The notes below the pieces were generated by a model, which saw nothing but the letters and a program-made list of their open reading frames with translations, ran no database searches and was not told where the DNA came from. Shown one piece after another: positions 35,254-44,480 of a DNA stretch of 64,000 nt. The stretch covers positions 44,398-108,397 of the forward strand of contig CAJCHZ010000024.1 of assembly GCA_903970165.1 (NCBI GenBank), in the 5' to 3' direction. The stretch comes from Betaproteobacteria bacterium (GTDB taxonomy: Bacteria > Acidobacteriota > Terriglobia > Acidiferrales > UBA7541). Each line of letters begins with the position of its first letter. Position 1 is the first letter of the stretch. Made by a program: the position numbers and the translations under genes.

Positions 35254-36795
35254 CTAATTTGTGCGTTCGGTTTTGGCCAGCCACAGCGAACGCAGCCAAT
35301 AGACCGGAATGCCAGCGAGGACGATGCCCACGCCCCAGCCTGCCGTCTGGGTCTGGTAAAGAACAAGAACGAGAACGATTCCCAGGGCAGCGACGATGTA
35401 CAGCGCGGGCAGAATGGGATAACCAAAGGCTTTGTAGGGGCGCTCGGCATCGGGCCGTTTTGCGCGCAGAACAAAAATGCCGGCAATCGTCAGCGCGTAA
35501 AAAATCAGGACTGCGGCCACGACGTAATTGAGCAAATCGTTGTATAGATTGCCGTAGCCTCCTGCCGAAGTGCGCGTACGCAGAAGGATCAGGATTACGA
35601 CCCAAATGCCCTGCAGGACGAGGGCAGTGCCAGGTACACCGCGCGAGTTGAGCTTGCCGGTGGATTGGAAGAATAACCCATCCTTGGCCATGGCATAGCT
35701 GACGCGCGAACCGGCAAGAATCAGGCCATTATTACAGCCGAAGGTGGAGATGATGATCGCGACGGCCATGATGATCGCGCCTGCCTGCCCGAAAACGGCG
35801 CTGAGCGCGGCTGTGGCGACGCGCGAGTCCGGAGCGTTCTGGATTTGCGCGAGCGGGAGAACCAGCAGATAAGCAAGATTCGCGAGGCAATAGAGCGTGA
35901 TGACGATGATGGTGCCGAAGGCCATCGAAAGAGCGACGTCGCGCTTGGGATTTTTCACTTCGGCGGCCGTGAAGCCGATGTTGTTCCAGGCATCGGAAGA
36001 AAATAGCGAGCCGACCTGCGCCACACCTAGAGCCACGATCAGGCCGAAGAAACCGCTGGCGGCGGTGACTGTTGGAACGAGGCTACGCAGGAAATTTGCG
36101 CCAGGCTCTATTGGCTGCGCGCCGCGAATCGTCCAGAAATGAGAGAAGTTGTCGGCGATGGCGGCGTGATTGCGGCCCAGGAAAATTCCCACGAAGATCA
36201 AGCCGATGAGCCCGATCGTCTTTGCGGATGTAAAGACATTTTGGATAAGTTTTCCCAGGCGGATGCCAAGCGTGTTCAAGAAAGTGATCAGCACAATCAT
36301 CAGCGCAGCAACGACTTGCTGCGCGCTGAGGCTGATGGCGTATTTCGAGCCAAGGTTGATGGGATGAATGATCCAGGCTTCCGGGGAGATCGCCGGGAAA
36401 AGTACGCCGAGGAAGCGCGCGAAACCGATGGCTACCGCTGCGATGGTGCCTGTTTGGATGACGAGAAAGAGCGTCCAACCGTAAAGAAAACCCCAGAGCG
36501 GAGAAAACGCTTCGCGCAGATAAATGTACTGGCCGCCGGCGTGAGGGAACATGGCGGCGAGTTCGCCGTAGGAAAGCGCGGCCGCGATGGTGAGCACGCC
36601 CGTGAGAATCCAGGTGAGCAGCAAGCCGCCGGGCGAGCCGGTTTGCTTGGTGATGTCCGCGGCTACAATGAAAATTCCGGAGCCAATCATGCTGCCGACC
36701 ACGATCATAGTGCCGTCGAAGAGGCCGATGGCGCGGACAAATCCAGGTTCATTTTTTGCTGGGCTTTGCGGGAGAGGATGCGTGGTATCGGCCAT
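35254..36795 (-). CDS. APC superfamily amino acid permease (LAT/SteT-like)
   Basis: 513 residues, about twelve membrane segments. Helix 1 motif IGLFDGTMIVVGSMIGSGIFIV and helix 3 YGELAAMFPHAGGQYIYLREAF are typical of the L-type amino acid transporter-like bacterial exchangers such as SteT. The protein ends soon after the last helix with AKTERTN. ATG at 36795. The stop lies eight bases from a palindromic hairpin. On the other side thiE ends 11 bases from its start codon, so thiE and this gene may be co-transcribed. Confidence 0.9.
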   Translation of the reverse strand: MADTTHPLPQSPAKNEPGFVRAIGLFDGTMIVVGSMIGSGIFIVAADITKQTGSPGGLLLTWILTGVLTIAAALSYGELAAMFPHAGGQYIYLREAFSPLWGFLYGWTLFLVIQTGTIAAVAIGFARFLGVLFPAISPEAWIIHPINLGSKYAISLSAQQVVAALMIVLITFLNTLGIRLGKLIQNVFTSAKTIGLIGLIFVGIFLGRNHAAIADNFSHFWTIRGAQPIEPGANFLRSLVPTVTAASGFFGLIVALGVAQVGSLFSSDAWNNIGFTAAEVKNPKRDVALSMAFGTIIVITLYCLANLAYLLVLPLAQIQNAPDSRVATAALSAVFGQAGAIIMAVAIIISTFGCNNGLILAGSRVSYAMAKDGLFFQSTGKLNSRGVPGTALVLQGIWVVILILLRTRTSAGGYGNLYNDLLNYVVAAVLIFYALTIAGIFVLRAKRPDAERPYKAFGYPILPALYIVAALGIVLVLVLYQTQTAGWGVGIVLAGIPVYWLRSLWLAKTERTN

Positions 36796-36806
36796 TCGCA
36801 GGTCGC

Positions 36807-37451
36807 CTAAACCGCCGCCGCGTGCTTCGCGGCCTCCAGCGTTTTGATGTACTGCTTTGCGCGCTCGGCTGGATCCGGAGCGCTTAGAATTCCGCTGATT
36901 ACGGCTGCGGAGTCCGCACCTGCCTCGATGACTTCGGCTGCGCGTTCCAGAGTAATCCCGCCGATGGCGACAATCGGCTTTTGCGAAAGTCCACGCACTT
37001 TTCGGATGAAATCCACGCCAATGACCGGATCGGGATTGGCTTTGGACGAAGTGGAATAGACCGGCCCAACCGCAATATAGTCCGCCGAACTTGCCGCCGC
37101 GCGCTCGAATTGCTCCAAGTTGTGCGTGGAAACACCGACCAGCTTCTCTTTCCCTACCACGCTACGCGCTTGCTCAACATCCAAATCCTCCTGGCCGACA
37201 TGGACACCGCTCGCGCCCGAGAGAAACGCCACATCCGGACGATCGTTCACAAAGAACGTTACGCCGCGTAGGGCCAGCACCGATGCTATTTCACACGAGG
37301 ATTCGAGAAGCTGCCGCGCCGGAGCAGATTTGTTCCGGTACTGGAGCAGGCGGACTCCAGCTTCGGCGAGGCTCTGAACGCAATTTCTTTCGGAGGAAGT
37401 AATCAACGCTGCGTCTAGTATCACATACAGCCTTGGTAGGACAAGACGCAT
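36807..37451 (-). CDS. thiE: thiamine-phosphate synthase
   Basis: Joins HMP pyrophosphate and thiazole phosphate to thiamine phosphate (TIM barrel). About 214 residues. Landmarks: LLQYRNKSAP (Q-Y-R-x-K), FFVNDRPDVA, GVHVGQEDL, VGVSTHNLEQF, DYIAVGPVYSTSSKANPDPVIG and VAIGGI. The ATG at 37451 fits the family N-terminus (RLYVIL); the frame is open 84 bases further, into the accC end. It begins seven bases after the accC stop, so it is in the same operon. No TPP riboswitch is seen. The C-terminal EAAKHAAAV tail is not conserved. Confidence 0.92.
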   Translation of the reverse strand: MRLVLPRLYVILDAALITSSERNCVQSLAEAGVRLLQYRNKSAPARQLLESSCEIASVLALRGVTFFVNDRPDVAFLSGASGVHVGQEDLDVEQARSVVGKEKLVGVSTHNLEQFERAAASSADYIAVGPVYSTSSKANPDPVIGVDFIRKVRGLSQKPIVAIGGITLERAAEVIEAGADSAAVISGILSAPDPAERAKQYIKTLEAAKHAAAV

Positions 37452-37458
37452 GGCCAGT

Positions 37459-38808
37459 TTATTTTCCGCTGGAGCCGAGCAATCTTTCGATGAAATGGGT
37501 GTCAAAGCGGCCCGCAGCAAACTCCGAGTCTGCAAGGATGCGGCGATGAAGAGGAATGGACGTCTTGATCCCTTCGATAACGAACATTTCCAGAGCGCGT
37601 TTCATGCGGCCGATGGCTTCGGCACGGTCGCGGCCCTTGACGATGAGTTTGGCAATCATGGAATCGTAATACGGCGGAATCACCGCGTCGGCATAAGCCG
37701 CAGAGTCCACGCGCACGCCTGTCCCGCCAGGCGCCTGGAACGTCGTGATGCGTCCAGCTGAAGGCACAAAAGTTTCCGGATCTTCGGCATTGATGCGGCA
37801 TTCAATCGCGTGGCCCGAGAAATTCATTTCGCCGACAGCGGCGTCCAGATTCTCTCCGGCGGCGATGCGAATCTGCGCCTTGATTAAATCCACCCCGGTG
37901 ACCAGTTCCGTCACGGGATGCTCGACCTGAATGCGTGCATTCATCTCAATGAAATAGATCGAGCCGTCTTCATCCATCAAAAACTCGACGGTACCCGCGT
38001 TGGTATATCCAACTTTTTCGAGCGCCCGCACTACTTTCGCGCCCAGATCCTTGCGCCGCTTGGCGTCCATCACGGGCGAAGGCGACTCCTCGACGAGCTT
38101 CTGGTGACGCCGCTGAATGCTGCACTCGCGCTCACCAAGATGCAGCACCTTGCCATGCTGGTCGCCCAGCACTTGAAATTCAATGTGCCGCGGCCGCTCG
38201 ATGAACTTCTCCGCATAAACGTCCGGCGTGCCAAATGCCTGCTGAGCTTCGCTGCGAGCCGTCTCGTAAGCATTCAAAAGCTCTTCCTGCTTATGGACCA
38301 CCCTCATACCACGCCCGCCACCGCCTGCGGATGCCTTGATAATCAGCGGGAAGCCGATTTTTTTGGCCTCCTTGGCAAGTTGGTCCTCGCCCTCTATGAC
38401 GCCATCGCTTCCTGGAACCGTGGCCACGCCCAGCGACTTCATCTCCCGGCGGGCGCGGTCCTTCTCGCCCATCATTTCAATCACTTCAGGAGTCGGCCCG
38501 ATAAACGTAATCTCCGAGGCCTCGCAGACCTTCGCAAAATTGGCGTTTTCCGAAAGAAACCCGTAGCCAGGATGGATGGCATCCACATTGGTGATTTCCG
38601 CCGCGCTGATGACCTGCGGTATGTTGAGATAACTCTCACTGCTCCGCGGCGGCCCAATACACACCGCCTCATCCGCAAAGCGCACGTGCAGCGAATTGCG
38701 GTCCGCTTCCGAGTACACCGCGACCGTGGAAATGCCTAGTTCTTTGCAGGCACAGATGACCCGCAGCGCGATTTCCCCGCGATTGGCTACTAGGATTTTC
38801 TGGAACAT
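37459..38808 (-). CDS. accC: acetyl-CoA carboxylase, biotin carboxylase subunit
   Basis: ATP-grasp enzyme that carboxylates the biotin of AccB in fatty acid synthesis. 449 residues, full length. Starts [19 protein letters not shown]-grasp glycine loop [15 protein letters not shown]; catalytic [18 protein letters not shown], where Glu and Arg act; and ECRINAEDP. It begins 15 bases after accB. ATG at 38808 with a nearby GG-rich box. The subunits AccA and AccD lie elsewhere. Confidence 0.96.
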   Translation of the reverse strand: MFQKILVANRGEIALRVICACKELGISTVAVYSEADRNSLHVRFADEAVCIGPPRSSESYLNIPQVISAAEITNVDAIHPGYGFLSENANFAKVCEASEITFIGPTPEVIEMMGEKDRARREMKSLGVATVPGSDGVIEGEDQLAKEAKKIGFPLIIKASAGGGGRGMRVVHKQEELLNAYETARSEAQQAFGTPDVYAEKFIERPRHIEFQVLGDQHGKVLHLGERECSIQRRHQKLVEESPSPVMDAKRRKDLGAKVVRALEKVGYTNAGTVEFLMDEDGSIYFIEMNARIQVEHPVTELVTGVDLIKAQIRIAAGENLDAAVGEMNFSGHAIECRINAEDPETFVPSAGRITTFQAPGGTGVRVDSAAYADAVIPPYYDSMIAKLIVKGRDRAEAIGRMKRALEMFVIEGIKTSIPLHRRILADSEFAAGRFDTHFIERLLGSSGK

Positions 38809-38823
38809 GGCCGAAGGCGCCGG

Positions 38824-39360
38824 CTACCTCTTCCGGCTGGGACGGATGCCGAAAAGCGGCTGGCCGTACTCGACAGGCTGCCCATTCTCGACAAAAATGC
38901 GAATAAGTTCACCGCTCTCGTCCGATTCAATTTCGTTCATCAATTTCATGGCTTCCACTATGCAAAGGGTCTGCCCGGACTCCACATGAGCTCCAATCTT
39001 CACGAAAGCTTCCGCGCCGGGGCTCGGCGCTTCATAGTATGTCCCCACAATCGGCGATTTCACCACGTGCAGGTCTTCCGTAGCACGCGGTTCGGGCACC
39101 GATAACGCCGGCTGCGACGCCGTGGCGGGCCTTTCCGGGGCCGCGCCGGGAACGATAATTTCGGGAGCCGCCTGAGGCCGCGCGTAAACCGGCGCACTGG
39201 CCGAAGGCTTCTTCAATCTTATGCGAAGGTCGCCGCGCGAGTACTCGAACTCCTCGAGGTTGTGCTCACTCATAAAGCGGAGGAGTTGCTCGATTTGCTG
39301 GACTTCGGGACTAGCGATGGAGGAGCTTTCTGCTGCTTTCGAGGGCTGTTTGCGTTTCAT
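38824..39360 (-). CDS. accB: biotin carboxyl carrier protein of acetyl-CoA carboxylase
   Basis: About 178 residues. N-terminal helical segment (VQQIEQLLRFMSEHNLEEFEYSRG), a Pro/Ala-rich linker, and the biotinyl domain with the VEAMKLMNEIES motif, whose Lys carries biotin, and the GQPVEYGQPLFGI final strand. ATG at 39360 is chosen; a TTG at 39378 would overlap the pepP stop and add six residues. It lies directly after pepP and before accC, in the same operon. Confidence 0.95.
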   Translation of the reverse strand: MKRKQPSKAAESSSIASPEVQQIEQLLRFMSEHNLEEFEYSRGDLRIRLKKPSASAPVYARPQAAPEIIVPGAAPERPATASQPALSVPEPRATEDLHVVKSPIVGTYYEAPSPGAEAFVKIGAHVESGQTLCIVEAMKLMNEIESDESGELIRIFVENGQPVEYGQPLFGIRPSRKR

Positions 39361-39367
39361 GCCTTTT

Positions 39368-40453
39368 TTAGAGCTCAATGAAATCCCGCGGAATGCGGGT
39401 CAGCACTTCAGTTCTCTCGGGATGAACGGCGACGTCGTCTTCGATGCGAATTCCCCCGACCCCCGCCATGTACACCCCTGGTTCGATGGTTACCACAAAT
39501 CCCTGCAGAAGCCGCGCTTTCTGCCCACGCGCGAGCCGCGGGTCTTCATGCACTTCCAAACCCAAGCCGTGTCCCGTGCTATGCGTGAAATACCGGTCCA
39601 GTTTGTAACCGGCCAGAACCTGCCTGGCAGCGGCATCCACGTCCCCGCAGGTAACTCCCGCCCGCACCGCCGAGATAGCAGCGGACTGGGCTTCGAGGAC
39701 TGCCTTATACCACGTTTTCACACGCACGGGGGCTCGTCCAACATATACCGTTCGCGTGATGTCGCTGCAGTAGTGGCCGAGTATAACACCCAGGTCTAGT
39801 ACCACCAACTCATTTTTCCTCAAGCGCTTGGAGGTGGGACGCGCATGCGGAAGAGCGGCACGTTGGCCGAAGGCTACAATGCTTTCAAAGGCTGGCCCGG
39901 AGGCGCCGCCCTTGCGCATCTGGAACTCAATTTCGGCGGCAACTTCGTTTTCCCTGACCCCGGGCTTCAGGAGTTTGAGCGCACCGGTGAGCACATCGCC
40001 AGCCAGAATGGCCGCCTTGCGCATTACCGCCAACTCAGATGCATCTTTCTGCGCGCGGTGAGCCTCCACAAGTCCCGCAGCGGAAATCCAACGCGTGCTG
40101 CCGCCGGAAGCCCTTTTCAGATGCCGGAGCTGCGCCACCGTCAGCCGTGATGCGTCATATCCAGCGCGCCGCAAGGATTCTTCCCGCAAAAATTGGCCGG
40201 CAGACTCCATCAAGGAGCCCTTCTGTAGCACCAAACGAACCGAGGGGCATTCCTCGCGCGCCTGGGTTGTAAATCGGCCGTCGGTAATTAGTGTTGCGCC
40301 ACCACCCTCCGTGACGATAAGAACTCCGGAATCCCCGGTAAAGCCGGTCAGGTAATACCAACTCGGCGGATGGGTGATCAACAAAGCCTGCAGCTTTGCC
40401 TCGTGCAGCGACGCGCGTAGTCGTCTTCGGCGATCTGTAAAGGGTGAATTCAT
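39368..40453 (-). CDS. M24 Xaa-Pro peptidase (aminopeptidase P/prolidase-like)
   Basis: 361 residues. An N-terminal creatinase-like domain (about 1-130) is followed by the pita-bread catalytic domain. The metal ligands can be read in VVLDLGVILGHYCSDITRT (two Asp), STGHGLGLEVHEDPRL (His) and TIEPGVYM plus GGIRIEDDV (two Glu). Removes or splits N-terminal residues before proline. ATG at 40453 lies seven bases after a strong hairpin, so no free ribosome binding site is visible. Heads the pepP-accB-accC-thiE run, as in many bacteria where pepP or pepQ precedes accBC (also next to efp, which is absent here). Confidence 0.92.
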   Translation of the reverse strand: MNSPFTDRRRRLRASLHEAKLQALLITHPPSWYYLTGFTGDSGVLIVTEGGGATLITDGRFTTQAREECPSVRLVLQKGSLMESAGQFLREESLRRAGYDASRLTVAQLRHLKRASGGSTRWISAAGLVEAHRAQKDASELAVMRKAAILAGDVLTGALKLLKPGVRENEVAAEIEFQMRKGGASGPAFESIVAFGQRAALPHARPTSKRLRKNELVVLDLGVILGHYCSDITRTVYVGRAPVRVKTWYKAVLEAQSAAISAVRAGVTCGDVDAAARQVLAGYKLDRYFTHSTGHGLGLEVHEDPRLARGQKARLLQGFVVTIEPGVYMAGVGGIRIEDDVAVHPERTEVLTRIPRDFIEL

Positions 40454-40459
40454 AAAGAA

Positions 40460-40485
40460 AACGAGGAGACCGCAGTCTCCTCGTT
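40460..40485 (-). terminator. intrinsic terminator after pilQ, touching the pepP start
   Basis: AACGAGGAGAC (40460-40470) and GTCTCCTCGTT (40475-40485) form a perfect 11-base-pair stem with a four-base loop. On the minus strand it is followed by TTCTTT, and the pepP ATG begins at 40453. It ends the pil operon, and its 3' arm occupies the place of the pepP ribosome binding site. Confidence 0.85.
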
Positions 40486-40517
40486 GGCGATTCCAGTGTA
40501 AAGGTTGTGAGTCTGAA

Positions 40518-42563
40518 TTACCCCGGGATAATTCGAGGCGTCAGGAAGAACAGCAACTCCTGCGATTGGACCGAGATCGTCGTACGCTTGAAGAGGTTGC
40601 CAATCAGCGGCAGGCTGCCGAGTATGGGTACATCCTGGATGTTGGTGTTCTGCGTGGAAACGATGATGCCGCCGATCACCACGGTGCCGCCATCCGGAAC
40701 CAGGATTTTGGTCTGGGCGGACTGGGTATCGAGGGCCGGGATACCCTGAACGCGCGGAATACCTTGATCGATCTGCGTGTTTTCCACGAGCACGTCCATG
40801 AAAATGGTGCCTTCGGCCGTAATCTGCGGCGTGACTTCAAGCTGCAGCACGGCATCGATGAACTGCACGGAAATGGTGTTGTTGATGGTGGTCTGGATGG
40901 GCAACTTGACGCCCTGCTTGATCACCGCTTTTTCGTTGTTTTGCGTCACGATGCGCGGCTTAGAAAGCAGCTTGCCGACGCCTTTCGATTCCGCCATGCT
41001 GATGAAGAAGTCGAGGGCGAAGTTCGCCGACCGGAAGGAATAGCCAACGCCGCTCGTGGGCACGCCGGCGCCCAAGCTTGTGGCCAGCGGGATACCGCTC
41101 GTGGGACCGCCGCTCGAAGCGTTCGTAGGAGCGGAAATAAGTGGGGGCACCGGTGTCGAGTTCACCGGACCTGGGCTGACGCCAACGCTCGGATTTCCGT
41201 AAAATGTGTTCTGGTTGTGCAAAGTGGTGCTCTGCCCGGCAAAACCGAGTTCTGTGCCGATGTCCGAGGCAAACGAACGCGACGCCGAAATCACGCGAGC
41301 TTCAATTTCCACCTGTTGGGACTTGCGGTCCAGCTGGCGGTAGAGATTGTCAATCGTCGGAATAACCGACGGAATGTCTCGGATGATCAGCTGGTTGGAG
41401 CGATCATCGAAAAGAATGTCGCCGCGGGCGCTAAGGAATTTCTTCAGGATAGGCGCGAGGGTGGAAGCCTTGGCATAGCTCAAAACGCGCGTTACGGTCA
41501 CAGGAGCAATGGCTTCCGCTTGCGCCTTTTCGAGGTCGCGCTGCGTCTCCGCTTCCGTCTTAAGGGTGGTGCGCGTTGCTATGCGCAATACGTTTCCGTT
41601 GAGCTGCTTGTCGAGGCCGTTGTTCTGCAGAACGATGTCAAGCGCCTGATCCCACGGCACTTCGTCAAGAACGATCGTCAAGGTGCCCTTCACCGCTGGG
41701 TCCAGGATCACGTTCAAACCGCTGATCTCGTGAATAAGCCGGAAGAAGTCGCGAAGATCAACGTCCTTCAAGTTCACCGAGATCGGCTCTCCCGTATACC
41801 TTCCCGCTGCCGCCGGAGCAGGCGAAACCTGGGCCTGTGCTGCTGAGGTTGCCAGGGTATTGGCAGCTGCGTTGGACTGCTGGGCTGCTTGCTGCGCCGC
41901 CGCTTGCGCTTTGGCCGGAGGAACTGGCTCATTCGCCCCGCTAAAGGAAGCAAGGGTGAATGAGGGCTGGGTCAGTTCGCCAGGCAACGCGAAGCGAGGA
42001 GCTGGAATTTGCAAGGAGTTCGACGTGCGCGCGGCAGCGTGAGGAGCCGCGGCGTTGTACGTGAAAGCGGGACGAGTCTTGGCGTCCACCTGCGTGGCCA
42101 GTGTCTGCGGGTTGGCCGTTTCAGCGTTTGGAGCTTCAGGCTGGGCGTCAAACAGGACAACCACGGCCGGGCCGTCATGCGAAATTTGATACGTCGAAGC
42201 GCCCGTCAGATCCACGACGACGCGTGCGACGTTGGGCCGGTACTGGCCAAGCCGTACGTCCCGCACAGGTTCAGACGATCCAGGGATCACCGTCTTATCC
42301 ACGGCGAGCCGCGCACCGGCGAAATCGAGGACCAGTCGCTCCGGATTCTGCATACGCGATGCGCGGACGTCGAGGCGTCCTGCACCTTCCACGCGCACGC
42401 TGGCGCGCTCCGGCGCCTGCGTTATCGCCACGCTGGAAATCACCGCAGAGGTTGCGGTCACGCCTGCTGGCTCCTGCGTCTGCGCCAGCAAGGGGCTTGC
42501 GCCCATCGCTACGCTCGAAAGGATCAGGAAGCCGCACCGAAAGGCGGGCCAATTGGTCTTCAT
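40518..42563 (-). CDS. pilQ: type IV pilus secretin PilQ
   Basis: Outer-membrane channel for the type IV pilus. 681 residues with a signal peptide (GFLILSSVAMGASPLLAQ). An AMIN domain follows (RLVLDFAGARLAVDK, VARVVVDLTGASTYQISHDG), then a Pro/Ala/Gln-rich linker, and the N0/STN-like domain starting at GEPISVNLKDVDLRDFFRLI. The NolW-like region is DILFDDRSNQLIIRDIPSVI. The secretin core is at the C-terminus: VGKLLSKPRIVTQNNEKAVIKQG and VPDGGTVVIGGIIV, ending QELLFFLTPRII. ATG at 42563 has AGGAG upstream and overlaps the pilP stop. Last gene of the pilMNOPQ operon. Confidence 0.95.
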   Translation of the reverse strand: MKTNWPAFRCGFLILSSVAMGASPLLAQTQEPAGVTATSAVISSVAITQAPERASVRVEGAGRLDVRASRMQNPERLVLDFAGARLAVDKTVIPGSSEPVRDVRLGQYRPNVARVVVDLTGASTYQISHDGPAVVVLFDAQPEAPNAETANPQTLATQVDAKTRPAFTYNAAAPHAAARTSNSLQIPAPRFALPGELTQPSFTLASFSGANEPVPPAKAQAAAQQAAQQSNAAANTLATSAAQAQVSPAPAAAGRYTGEPISVNLKDVDLRDFFRLIHEISGLNVILDPAVKGTLTIVLDEVPWDQALDIVLQNNGLDKQLNGNVLRIATRTTLKTEAETQRDLEKAQAEAIAPVTVTRVLSYAKASTLAPILKKFLSARGDILFDDRSNQLIIRDIPSVIPTIDNLYRQLDRKSQQVEIEARVISASRSFASDIGTELGFAGQSTTLHNQNTFYGNPSVGVSPGPVNSTPVPPLISAPTNASSGGPTSGIPLATSLGAGVPTSGVGYSFRSANFALDFFISMAESKGVGKLLSKPRIVTQNNEKAVIKQGVKLPIQTTINNTISVQFIDAVLQLEVTPQITAEGTIFMDVLVENTQIDQGIPRVQGIPALDTQSAQTKILVPDGGTVVIGGIIVSTQNTNIQDVPILGSLPLIGNLFKRTTISVQSQELLFFLTPRIIPG

Positions 42564-43141
42564 TGCTGGTCTCCTGCACTCGAGTAAATTCTTTTATTTA
42601 CCTGGCGTTCCACGGGCTTGCCGAATGCGTCTTTCCCGAGTTCATGGAACGAAACGCCATCCATCGCAATCTTTTCCACGCGGCCGTCGTACAACTGGTC
42701 GCCTTCACGGAGGAAATAAGTTCGCGCTTGTGGGTTGGTTACCACCGCGATCATGCCGTTGGGCGACTTGACGATGCCGTCTAGCCGAAGCGTGCTCACC
42801 TGAAGACCGGCCTTGCCAGGAGGCAAAATCGCCTGCTGATGCGCCGCGGCTTGCTGACGCATGACCAGCGATTCAAACGGGTCGCGCCGGGAGCTCTTCT
42901 CCTCGCCGCCTTCTTTGGGTTCATCTGGATTCACCGCGGTTTCGACAGGCTTAGCGGCCGCTTTGTGAGGCTTAGTCACCTTGGTGGTCGCGGGTTTTGC
43001 CGCTGCTTGTGGCGCAGGTTTACCTGCGGCCGGAGGCGCAGACTTCGCGCCGGCAGGCGCCGGTGGTGTGGTTTGCGCTCGCAGCCCAGACGCGGCTGCG
43101 GCCAACAAAATCCCTAATACGAGAGTTAGTGATGAACGCAT
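42560..43141 (-). CDS. pilP: type IV pilus assembly lipoprotein-like PilP
   Basis: About 193 residues. Signal peptide ending LRAQ, without a clear lipobox Cys, so possibly not a lipoprotein. A long Pro/Ala/Lys-rich linker (about 25-80) leads to the conserved beta domain: DPFESLVMRQ, LQVSTLRLDGIVKSPNGMIAVVTNPQARTYFLREGDQLYDGRVEKI. Connects PilN/O with PilQ in the periplasm. ATG at 43141 is preferred to a GTG at 43162 that overlaps the pilO stop. Overlaps pilQ by four bases (ATGA). Confidence 0.9.
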   Translation of the reverse strand: MRSSLTLVLGILLAAAASGLRAQTTPPAPAGAKSAPPAAGKPAPQAAAKPATTKVTKPHKAAAKPVETAVNPDEPKEGGEEKSSRRDPFESLVMRQQAAAHQQAILPPGKAGLQVSTLRLDGIVKSPNGMIAVVTNPQARTYFLREGDQLYDGRVEKIAMDGVSFHELGKDAFGKPVERQVNKRIYSSAGDQQ

Positions 43142-43161
43142 AGTTCGCCTATTCCCGCTCA

Positions 43162-43812
43162 CTATTTCCCCGCCGGTTTCGCGGGCGCCTTCGCTCCAGA
43201 TGCAGGGGAGTTTGGTGCCACGTCAGCTGGCTTGGTGAAAAAAGTCGTTGCCGTAAAAACTGCTGAAACGGTGGTTCCAGGCCTTGTGGGATACTTCGTG
43301 CCTCTGGTTTTGTCCGGATCATCGAATTCGAGATCGCCAACATTGATGATGCGGGACAGCCGCCCCAACCGTCCGAAAAAGTCCATCAGGTTGAAATACG
43401 GCCCGTCGGCTTGTACCTCAAACGGCATTTCATAGTGGAATTCGCGCGGCACGATGGCTTGTGCTGTCAGGCGCCGAAGCGTCACGTTCGAGGAACTCGC
43501 CGCCCCCTGAATCAGGCGGATAAACTCGTCCGTCTCTTTTTCTTCCGGAACGATGGTCTTCAGCGTATCCAATTGCTTGGAAAGCGCATCCATCTGCTGC
43601 TTCAGTTCCCCGTAGCGTTGCTTGTAAACCTGCAACTGCTGGACTTCCGTGTTCAATGTGGAGCGCTGCAGCACGGCTTTGTCGAACGCGTCGCGTTCTT
43701 GGGCTACGGGCGAAAGCGGAACGTAAACTCCGAGCAAAAGGATGATGAACGCAAGGGCCACCGCCACCAGTCCTTGGATGAAAACCGACATGTCTCGAAA
43801 TGGGTTGGCCAT
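43162..43812 (-). CDS. pilO: type IV pilus inner-membrane protein PilO
   Basis: 216 residues. One membrane helix near the N-terminus (IQGLVAVALAFIILLLGVYV), a coiled coil (QQLQVYKQRYGELKQQMDALSKQLD) and a ferredoxin-like periplasmic domain (VPREFHYEMPFEVQADGPYFNLMDFFGRLGRLSRI). Pairs with PilN to align the machine across the periplasm. A long Pro/Ala C-terminal tail is present. ATG at 43812, nine bases after the pilN stop. Confidence 0.92.
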   Translation of the reverse strand: MANPFRDMSVFIQGLVAVALAFIILLLGVYVPLSPVAQERDAFDKAVLQRSTLNTEVQQLQVYKQRYGELKQQMDALSKQLDTLKTIVPEEKETDEFIRLIQGAASSSNVTLRRLTAQAIVPREFHYEMPFEVQADGPYFNLMDFFGRLGRLSRIINVGDLEFDDPDKTRGTKYPTRPGTTVSAVFTATTFFTKPADVAPNSPASGAKAPAKPAGK

Positions 43813-43821
43813 GGTGGTCTC

Positions 43822-44478
43822 TTACCCTTTCTTCCCGGGAGCCGGAGCTGGCGCGGTCTTGGCCGGTATATTCGCCGGCTTGGCCTGTGGGGGCGGCGCT
43901 ACAGGACCCGCCTGCGGCGGAGTGATTTCCGCGGACAACTGGAAATTAAAAGTCTGTACAGCGCTATTCTTGTCATCCTGCTTGGTTTCCTTGATTTCGA
44001 CCTTCTGGAAGTAACCCGAGCGCTTCAAAGCCGTAATAAAATTCGCCACCGCGTTCACAGAAGCCGAAGAACCTTCAATCGAAAGGCTGGTGCCTTTCCG
44101 CGTCATGGTTGTCAGCCACAGGTTTTCCGTTCTGGAAACCGTGTTGGCCACCATATCCAGCAGATCCTGGCCACCGGTGCGGTCGCGCTGCAACTCTTCG
44201 ATCGTGTTGACGCGCTGCTGAAGGACCGCCTTTTGCTTGTCAAACGATTCGACCTGCAGCTTGATATTCTCGAGTTCTGTTTTCTGGGCCTGTAAGGTCT
44301 TGATTTTGGTGTTCTCGGCATTCAGCTGCTGTTGCCAGGAATAATAAAGGAAGCCGAGCACGACGACGCCGAGAATCAACCCGGCTCCGATAAACAATAC
44401 GGGTAATGCGGCTCCGGTATCGACGGGGCGTCGCGAGGCCTTGGGTCTGATTTGTCCGAGAAGGTTTATCCTAATCAT
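43822..44478 (-). CDS. pilN: type IV pilus inner-membrane protein PilN
   Basis: 218 residues. It starts MIRINLLGQIR, the conserved cytoplasmic PilN motif that docks into PilM. One membrane helix (ALPVLFIGAGLILGVVVLGFLYY), a coiled coil (NTKIKTLQAQKTELENIKLQV) and a periplasmic alpha/beta domain (GTSLSIEGSSASVNAVANFITALKRSGYF) follow. The C-terminus is Pro/Ala/Lys rich, as in PilO. ATG at 44478, two bases after pilM. Confidence 0.93.
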   Translation of the reverse strand: MIRINLLGQIRPKASRRPVDTGAALPVLFIGAGLILGVVVLGFLYYSWQQQLNAENTKIKTLQAQKTELENIKLQVESFDKQKAVLQQRVNTIEELQRDRTGGQDLLDMVANTVSRTENLWLTTMTRKGTSLSIEGSSASVNAVANFITALKRSGYFQKVEIKETKQDDKNSAVQTFNFQLSAEITPPQAGPVAPPPQAKPANIPAKTAPAPAPGKKG

Positions 44479-44480
44479 GG

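Noticed and set aside
36450..37460. TPP riboswitch before thiE.
   Set aside because: thiE begins seven bases after accC in a dense operon, and no CTGAGA or ACYTGA-type core was seen upstream of the operon start.
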